From: an uncultured Pelagibacteraceae bacterium
GTDB lineage: Bacteria > Pseudomonadota > Alphaproteobacteria > Pelagibacterales > Pelagibacteraceae
NCBI GenBank assembly: GCA_902540275.1
Contig: CACBMB010000002.1
Span: forward strand, 1 to 64,000
Direction: 5' to 3'
DNA: 64,000 bases
Shown here: positions 58,470 to 64,000 of the stretch, one piece after another
Position numbering within the stretch: position 1 is the first letter of the stretch
How the letters are laid out: each line of letters starts with the position of its first letter
The notes under the pieces: model-generated
Databases searched by the model: none
Seen by the model: the letters and a program-made list of their open reading frames with translations, nothing else
Told to the model about the DNA's origin: nothing
Translations under genes and position numbers: made by a program

Positions 58470-59216
58470 ATGAATAAATCGTCATTTTTTATTGTTGGGC
58501 AACATGCGGTTATAGAAGCGTTAAAAAATCCAAAAAGGAAGGTTTTAAGAGTTTTTTTAACTGAAGAAAGTAAAAAAAATATTCATAGAAAAAGCCCAAA
58601 CAAAAACCTTTTAAATGATGTGAAGGTTTATTTTAAAACAAAAAAAGAATTAGATAAATATAGCACCAAAGAGAATTTATTACATCAAGGATATGTTGCT
58701 GAAATAGAACACTTAGAACAACCATTACTTAAAGAATTTATAAAAAAAAAAGAGAATGTCACTTTAGTTTGTTTAGATGGAGTAACAGATCCTAGAAATA
58801 TCGGATCTTTAATTAGAAGTGCCACATCTTTTAATATAGATGGAATTATTATTAAAGAAAGACTTTATCCAAGTGAAAGTAAACTTATGTATAAATCTTC
58901 TAGTGGAGCCATTGAGTATATGAATATTTTTGAAGTATCTAATATAAATTCTACATTAAAAAATCTTAAAGATAAAAATTTTTGGGTTTATGGATTTGAT
59001 GGTAACGGTGATAAAAACTTTACGGATATAGAATGGAAAGGAAATAATATTCTTTTATTTGGTTCAGAAGGTTTCGGTATGCATCAACATACATCTAAAT
59101 ACGCTGATTTTTTAGTAAAAATAGATATTGATAATAAAGTAGAAAGCTTAAATATCTCAAATAGTGCTGCAATTGTATTTCATCATTTGAGTTATTTAAA
59201 AAAAAGAGTTGATTAA
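58470..59216 (+). CDS. rlmB: 23S rRNA (guanosine-2'-O)-methyltransferase RlmB-like (SpoU family)
   Basis: FFIVGQHAVIEALKNPKRKVLRVFLTE; CLDGVTDPRNIGSLIRSATSFNIDGIII; LFGSEGFGMHQHTSKYADFLVKI. Confidence 0.93.
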   Translation: MNKSSFFIVGQHAVIEALKNPKRKVLRVFLTEESKKNIHRKSPNKNLLNDVKVYFKTKKELDKYSTKENLLHQGYVAEIEHLEQPLLKEFIKKKENVTLVCLDGVTDPRNIGSLIRSATSFNIDGIIIKERLYPSESKLMYKSSSGAIEYMNIFEVSNINSTLKNLKDKNFWVYGFDGNGDKNFTDIEWKGNNILLFGSEGFGMHQHTSKYADFLVKIDIDNKVESLNISNSAAIVFHHLSYLKKRVD

Positions 59217-59245
59217 TTTAAAAATAGTTAATAATTATTGCGCAT

Positions 59246-59321
59246 GCCCTTGTAGCTCAGCTGGTAGAGCAATTGATTTGTAATCAATAGGTCCGCGGTT
59301 CGAATCCGTGCGGGGGCACCA
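59246..59321 (+). tRNA. tRNA-Thr (anticodon TGT), intact copy at the island edge
   Basis: GCCCTTGTAGCTCAGCTGGTAGAGCAATTGATTTGTAATCAATAGGTCCGCGGTTCGAATCCGTGCGGGGGCACCA. Confidence 0.96.
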
Positions 59322-59372
59322 TCACTCAATAAAATCAACGTTAATTATTTTTAAAAAGTTAAATTTCTATCC

Positions 59373-59427
59373 TGACTGTGCTCATAGTGTGCTTTGATTG
59401 TGTATAGAGTGTGTATGGATTGTGTAT
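59373..59427. repeat. Array of five 11-bp direct repeats, consensus nnAnTGTGywn
   Basis: TGTG at 59377, 59388, 59399, 59410, 59421: tgactgtgctc/atagtgtgctt/tgattgtgtat/agagtgtgtat/ggattgtgtat. Confidence 0.8.
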
Positions 59428-59442
59428 CAAACAAGTAGTCGT

Positions 59443-60042
59443 TTAATCCTTTTTTTTTATAACTTTAAAACCTTTGTTTGCATAAAACCAAATAATTGGA
59501 AAAGAAATTATCATTAAAATAATTTTAGAAACAAACATTGTGTCTATAATCAAATAAATTGCACCGATTGCTAATATGGATAAAAATATTCTATTTTTAG
59601 TTTTATTTTCTATTTCTTTTTCTTTAATTTTTTTAAATGAGATTTTTAGCGCAAAAAACATATTTAATAACATCCAAACTATTGAAAAAGGAGCTCCCAT
59701 TGGTATCCAAGGTGGAAATACTATTAGAGCAAAACCCATCCAAGCTTTTGGAAATAAATCTGCACAAAGATGAATTGCAATACCTATTAAAAATCCAATA
59801 TAGGCATAATCTAAAATTTCTTTAGAAAAGTCTTTATTTGAAAAAAATCTTCCAAAAATCTTATTTGAAATTTTAGAATATCCTTCCTTAGTTAAAAATT
59901 TATATAAGAAAAAAGGAACAATTATCCCGTGAGTTAATATTGATCTATGTCCTAAAAATACTAGAAGGTGCAAATCAAAATCAGGAAATTCTAAACCAGC
60001 TAATAAAGAAACGTACAAAACAACTAAATACGTTTTTTTCAT
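59443..60042 (-). CDS. YdjM/DUF457-like membrane protein (putative metal-dependent hydrolase)
   Basis: EFPDFDLHLLVFLGHRSILTHGIIVPFFLY...GIAIHLCADLFPKAWMG with several hydrophobic helices. Confidence 0.65.
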   Translation of the reverse strand: MKKTYLVVLYVSLLAGLEFPDFDLHLLVFLGHRSILTHGIIVPFFLYKFLTKEGYSKISNKIFGRFFSNKDFSKEILDYAYIGFLIGIAIHLCADLFPKAWMGFALIVFPPWIPMGAPFSIVWMLLNMFFALKISFKKIKEKEIENKTKNRIFLSILAIGAIYLIIDTMFVSKIILMIISFPIIWFYANKGFKVIKKKD

Positions 60043-60381
60043 TTAATCAAAATATTGATAACCCCAAGCTTGTTTCATTCTAACAAGAAATCTGACCTCT
60101 TTATCTTTTAATTCACCATCAGATAAGGCAACTCTTTTAACAAAGTCTTTTGCTTGAAATTTTGAATCATCTTTTGTGATATTTCCCAAATAAAAATCTT
60201 GAGCAACATCAATATCACCTGAAAATTTTTTATTTATTTCATCTGATGCATTATGTACGTTAAAATCAACTTTAATCTCTTTTGCAATCTTTAGTATTTC
60301 AGCAGTCTCATCTTTTCCTAAACCATGATCAGCTAATGCCATACATACACATAAATTCAAAGAATTGATCTTATCCGACAT
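60043..60381 (-). CDS. Small TerB-like helical protein
   Basis: ALADHGLGKDETAEILKIAKEI and VALSDGELKDKEVRFLVRMKQAWG resemble TerB-like DGxL..E motifs. Confidence 0.5.
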   Translation of the reverse strand: MSDKINSLNLCVCMALADHGLGKDETAEILKIAKEIKVDFNVHNASDEINKKFSGDIDVAQDFYLGNITKDDSKFQAKDFVKRVALSDGELKDKEVRFLVRMKQAWGYQYFD

Positions 60382-60934
60382 GTTTAAACCCTTTTCTTAT
60401 ACATTCCTTTATGCTGTTAGTATAAAACTCACCACTTTTTATATTAATATGAACCTTGTCATAAAATTTATCAAAAGGGAAAAAGAATAATTTTTTCCCT
60501 CTTTTATTTATGTTGCATTTAATCATTGGAAAATTTTTATCTAATTTAATGTTTCTATGTTGGATATTTAATTTTTTTGCAACATCTTTAGCTCTATCTG
60601 AAAGTTTTGCAGTTGTCACAAATACACCTTTAGGAAAATTGTTCTTATTATAAATATAATAAAGGATAGTGCCCGCTAATTGCATCAAATGTTTTTCGTG
60701 AATAGTTTTTCTTTTTGACCAATTTTTAGCTTGAATAATAAGAACTTGTTTTTTCTTCGTACAAATTAAATCTCTGCCTAAATCACTTTTTCCTTTTAAA
60801 ATACCATAAGGCTCAACTCTCCAACCATTCTTTTCATAAAGATATCTTATCTGCCTCTCGTAGAATTCCCCTATTCCCTCCTTTGAATGAACTTTCTTTT
60901 TATATTCATCAAATTTTTTCTGCAGATTTTTCAT
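60371..60934 (-). CDS. Mrr-like PD-(D/E)XK restriction endonuclease family protein
   Basis: GEFYERQIRYLYEKNGWRVEPYGILKGKSDLGRDLICTKKKQVLIIQAKNW: GxD ... QxK arrangement of Mrr-type nucleases. Confidence 0.7.
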   Translation of the reverse strand: MKNLQKKFDEYKKKVHSKEGIGEFYERQIRYLYEKNGWRVEPYGILKGKSDLGRDLICTKKKQVLIIQAKNWSKRKTIHEKHLMQLAGTILYYIYNKNNFPKGVFVTTAKLSDRAKDVAKKLNIQHRNIKLDKNFPMIKCNINKRGKKLFFFPFDKFYDKVHINIKSGEFYTNSIKECIRKGFKHVG

Positions 60935-61713
60935 TTCAAATTCTTAATTACATCTTCTTTTTTTTTACCAGCTCTTACTTCATCAAAATACACTACCTGT
61001 ATAGGTATATCTTTCTTATGTATCTGCTTATAAATATTCACTTTAGATCTATAAATTCCAAATTTAAAATATGTTTTCACACCTTTAGATTTTGTTGCAC
61101 CTTTAAAATCAAGAACTAATTTATTATTTGCCCATAATTTAAAATAACCATCATCTTTGTGTGTCCAATTAACATTTACCAATATATCATTCCATTTTCC
61201 TAACAACTCTTCTTTAGAAAAAATTTGAGTGCTTCCTACAGTATATTCTGGAACATAGTTTTCGATCCAATATCCACCACGTTTATTTTTAAACATCCAA
61301 ATTACATGTTTTTTTTCTTGGTGAAACTGACCAAGTATAACTGATACAGGATCAACATTTACAAAATCTTCAGGCATATAAATTGACCAAGCATACCATC
61401 TATCTCCTTTGCTAACTCTAAGCCTTGCACTCAACTCATGTCTTTCACGATTTGTTTTACAATCATTCCAGTTACCATCTTTATCTTTACCACAATCACC
61501 AGCTCTTAATTCAAACCTTATAGATTTTTCACCTGCACGTACTGGATGACCATCTGATTTATTAACTACTTGCATTCCATATTTTTTATAATAATTCCCT
61601 GTAAGGCTTTTTTTAAATTTACTACCTGAAGCTACATCCTTAGGCAAACTTACTGCGTATACAGTATTGACCCATAATAAACCCAGAACTACGATCCCTA
61701 AAAGTTTTTGCAT
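60931..61713 (-). CDS. Secreted polysaccharide lyase-like protein (heparin lyase I-like fold)
   Basis: Signal peptide; HPVRAGEKSIRFELRAGDCG...RERHELSARLRVSKGDRWYAWSIYMPEDF...ILGQFHQEK...YFKFGIYR...VVYFDEVRAGK. Confidence 0.7.
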   Translation of the reverse strand: MQKLLGIVVLGLLWVNTVYAVSLPKDVASGSKFKKSLTGNYYKKYGMQVVNKSDGHPVRAGEKSIRFELRAGDCGKDKDGNWNDCKTNRERHELSARLRVSKGDRWYAWSIYMPEDFVNVDPVSVILGQFHQEKKHVIWMFKNKRGGYWIENYVPEYTVGSTQIFSKEELLGKWNDILVNVNWTHKDDGYFKLWANNKLVLDFKGATKSKGVKTYFKFGIYRSKVNIYKQIHKKDIPIQVVYFDEVRAGKKKEDVIKNLK

Positions 61714-62496
61714 TTAACTCTTTTTAGAAACAGTAAATTTCACTTTCTTATCATTATGGTCTCGCCCAGTTCCTGTTACACCACCATTCTTAATCCACTT
61801 TAACGTACCTGCGGCTCCCATGTTATTTGAACATGCTATTTGCCATGTTCCTTTTCCCCCTTCTTGCAAAGAATAGGTGCCATCACAAGTTCCATCATTA
61901 TTTGGTAACGGTATATTTAAAGTTCCTCTATAATCTTTTTCATCAAACTTGACTGTTCCTGCAATTAAATCTTGATAACCCTCCCAACTTAAAGCAATAG
62001 ATCTCTCACCCTTTAACTCATATTTTTTTACAGTTTTTTTGGGTTCTTTTTTTTCTGTTTTCTTTTTTTTTGTTGTTAAATTATTTTTATAAAAACCTAG
62101 CTCAGTTAATTTCGCATATATCTCAGCATCAGACCAATTTGAATTAATTGTAGATGATTTACCTTTTCCTTCATTAATACCATTTTTCCATTTAATAGTT
62201 CTTCTCAATGCAAATTTTTTACATTTTTTTCCAGTAAGCTTTTCACAATGTTTTATGTCTTCATAAGCATTTCCAGATTTACAAACACCCTCTCCACAAG
62301 TCCAATAGGTAGCGTCTGTTCCATCTAGTGTCACATAAAAATCAGAAGGTTTTTTGGTATATTTACCACGAATATATTTTATAAAATAATCAGCAATACT
62401 TTTTGTCAATTGTAATTGACCTTCTCCATAAGGACCCGAATTTGCTTTTCCAGTTAAAATTAAACATAGAAAAATGACACCTAGGAATTTCTTCAT
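61714..62496 (-). CDS. Secreted protein of unknown function
   Basis: ATG at 62496 gives signal peptide MKKFLGVIFLCLILTGKANSGPYG; cysteine-containing N-terminal domain and C-terminal WQIACSNNMGAAGTLKW region. Confidence 0.65.
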   Translation of the reverse strand: MKKFLGVIFLCLILTGKANSGPYGEGQLQLTKSIADYFIKYIRGKYTKKPSDFYVTLDGTDATYWTCGEGVCKSGNAYEDIKHCEKLTGKKCKKFALRRTIKWKNGINEGKGKSSTINSNWSDAEIYAKLTELGFYKNNLTTKKKKTEKKEPKKTVKKYELKGERSIALSWEGYQDLIAGTVKFDEKDYRGTLNIPLPNNDGTCDGTYSLQEGGKGTWQIACSNNMGAAGTLKWIKNGGVTGTGRDHNDKKVKFTVSKKS

Positions 62497-62509
62497 TAAA
62501 AATATTACC

Positions 62510-62561
62510 ATTGTTGCTATATTGTTGCCAAGCTGAAAATATTTTAAAATTATTGTTGCTA
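62510..62561. repeat. Three ATTGTTGCYA direct repeats near the distal island end
   Basis: ATTGTTGCTA (62510-62519), ATTGTTGCCA (62521-62530), ATTGTTGCTA (62552-62561). Confidence 0.75.
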
Positions 62562-62582
62562 ACAAATGTTTATTTAAACTTT

Positions 62583-62635
62583 AGCAATTGATTTGTAATC
62601 AATAGGTCCGCGGTTCGAATCCGTGCGGGGCACCA
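62583..62635 (+). pseudogene. 3' fragment of tRNA-Thr (attachment-site duplication)
   Basis: AGCAATTGATTTGTAATCAATAGGTCCGCGGTTCGAATCCGTGCGGGG identical to 59268-59315, then CACCA with one G deleted; lacks the 5' half of the tRNA. Confidence 0.93.
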
Positions 62636-64000
62636 CTAAAAACTGTTACTTACAATTATATTCGCCCCATAATCAGGTATATCACTGAAAAAATTATATT
62701 TGGATGAAATTTTTAAATCGAAGTTTTTTGTTTTTTTTGTAAATTCTAAATTAGTATTACTACTTTCATCTAGTTCTAACGCAATTTTAGTTTCATCAAT
62801 TGGAACATATCCTAAAGATAAAAAAAACTCATTATAGTAACCTTCCCCGCTTGCACCAAATCTCTCAAAGTTTGTCACTATTGACCAACCAGTGACTGTA
62901 GTTATATCTAATCCATATCCAATTCTATAATTATGTTTTGATTTATTATTTGCTTTATATTTATAAACAGTACTTTGACTGTTTAAATAATAAAATTCTG
63001 CATTAGAAGATGGACTTAAATCTCCCACATACTCTAATCTCCCATGATGGATTGTTTTTTTTTCTTTCTCCTTTTTTTCTTTATCAAACAGTACTCCAAT
63101 TGTTGCCATTGCATTCTTAATATTTTGTTCTTTGTAGATTAATGCATCACTTAAACTGTTACCTAAAGTAGTTTTTTCTCTGAAAGCTTTAAGTTTTGTA
63201 TATCCAAAGTCTAATTTGATACCAGGATTTAGATTTATTTCTCTATCATGTAATCTTTTTCCAAAATTAACTGACCCATAAATTTGTTGTCCTTCTCTAT
63301 TTCCTTTAAGAGTATTACCATAAGTAACTCTTGTATGGTCAGTATCTAATAAACTTAACCCAATAATCCCATCTGTAAAAAAATCATCTTCTCCAATTTT
63401 TGTTCCATAAAGAGCTAAACTATAAGAATCTGTATCTAGTCCTGTGCCTTGGCCACCAATATCAATATTATCATTTCCATATTGGAAAACATATCCATAC
63501 ATTACATCTCTATCTTCATCTTTAATCCTATCGGCACCAATTGAAATACCATATGTGTGAATATCTCTAGATGAAGTATCTATTGCATGTCTTTTACCCA
63601 GACTTACTCTACCCTCACTCCATTGAAACCAATCATCACTATTATAAGTTCTATCTTTTTCCTTTTTAAAAGTTTCTAAAGTGCTAACTAATTTTGCAAT
63701 TTTTTGATTTGTAAAATCAATTTCAGCATTCAAGTTTGTAAGATTATCTTTATTTTTATGTCTTCTTAACCATTCAGTTCTATGAAACACTGGAAGTATA
63801 TTATTCCTAATAATTCTTTTAGATAACTCCACGTTAGCTTCAATGATAGCTTTCACATCACCATTAGTTGATGCATCAAGACAAGTTATAGTTCCAGCAC
63901 AATCAAGATCATATTCATAAATTACATTATCATCTGAACTGCTTCCGTCATCTCCAGTAACATATAGTTTCGTAAAATTAGATGAAAATTTAAATCCTCG
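62636..64000 (-). CDS. Autotransporter-like outer-membrane protein with beta-barrel C-terminus; 5' part outside the window
   Basis: C-terminal barrel with alternating aromatic strands ending in ...NIIVSNSF; frame stays open to window end (GFKFSSNFTKLYVTGDDGSSSDDNVIYEYDLDCAGTITCLDASTNGDV), so the GTG at 63856 is not the real start. Confidence 0.8.
   Translation of the reverse strand, partial: RGFKFSSNFTKLYVTGDDGSSSDDNVIYEYDLDCAGTITCLDASTNGDVKAIIEANVELSKRIIRNNILPVFHRTEWLRRHKNKDNLTNLNAEIDFTNQKIAKLVSTLETFKKEKDRTYNSDDWFQWSEGRVSLGKRHAIDTSSRDIHTYGISIGADRIKDEDRDVMYGYVFQYGNDNIDIGGQGTGLDTDSYSLALYGTKIGEDDFFTDGIIGLSLLDTDHTRVTYGNTLKGNREGQQIYGSVNFGKRLHDREINLNPGIKLDFGYTKLKAFREKTTLGNSLSDALIYKEQNIKNAMATIGVLFDKEKKEKEKKTIHHGRLEYVGDLSPSSNAEFYYLNSQSTVYKYKANNKSKHNYRIGYGLDITTVTGWSIVTNFERFGASGEGYYNEFFLSLGYVPIDETKIALELDESSNTNLEFTKKTKNFDLKISSKYNFFSDIPDYGANIIVSNSF

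Larger units (their letters stand above)
59268..62635. mobile_element. Putative tRNA-Thr-integrated genomic island (~3.3 kb), no integrase recognised
   Basis: Bounded by a 48-bp perfect direct repeat (59268-59315 and 62583-62630) made of the tRNA-Thr 3' portion; accessory-type genes between. Confidence 0.75.

Noticed and set aside
59373-59427. CRISPR array
   Set aside because: Units are 11 bp contiguous repeats without spacers and there are no cas genes; does not fit CRISPR architecture. No CRISPR seen elsewhere in the window.
59443-62565. Hidden integrase or transposase in the island
   Set aside because: None of the listed ORFs shows tyrosine/serine recombinase or DDE motifs by eye; cannot exclude a highly degraded remnant without profile searches.
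62583-62635. Second functional tRNA-Thr gene
   Set aside because: Only the 3' portion is present, the 5' acceptor and D-arm are missing, and the acceptor 3' strand has a 1-nt deletion; treated as an att-type fragment.
63856-63856. GTG at 63856 as the real start of the autotransporter-like gene
   Set aside because: The frame remains open and protein-like to the window end; start is outside the window.

Overview
The window is a compact, AT-rich alphaproteobacterial chromosome segment; gene content and order look like SAR11/Candidatus Pelagibacter (inferred from the sequence, no search run). From left to right it holds: a lytic transglycosylase 3' end and tRNA-Ser; a heterotetrameric sarcosine oxidase operon (soxBDAG) followed by an amino-acid ABC substrate-binding protein and permease; housekeeping genes (SNase-like, MATE, TrhO, gatCAB, ruvX, pyrB plus a dihydroorotase-like gene, plsY, topA, a coiled-coil serine protease, ugd, galU, panC, mgtE, lipB, rluC-like); and a nearly gap-free ~28.5-kb supercluster (alpha, spc, S10, str, rpoBC, rplKAJL, nusG-secE, tuf with tRNA-Trp/Gly/Tyr), all on the minus strand. 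The right end is accessory. Next to rlmB, an intact tRNA-Thr(TGT) at 59246-59321 is followed ~3.3 kb later by a truncated copy of its 3' portion (48 identical nt, 62583-62630), the usual footprint of site-specific integration at a tRNA gene. The bracketed island has no recognisable integrase. It carries a tightly packed five-gene minus-strand cassette: YdjM-like membrane protein, TerB-like protein, Mrr-like nuclease, polysaccharide-lyase-like secreted protein, and a secreted unknown. Just inside the tRNA end is an array of five TGTG-centred units at exactly 11-bp spacing. Just inside the distal end are three ATTGTTGCYA direct repeats. Beyond the tRNA fragment, a large autotransporter-like gene with a propeller-like repeat passenger runs off the window. 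The island and its terminal repeat arrays are the best candidates for something undescribed. A second notable point is that the pyrC-like gene next to pyrB has lost the metal-ligand motifs and looks like a non-catalytic PyrX-type protein.
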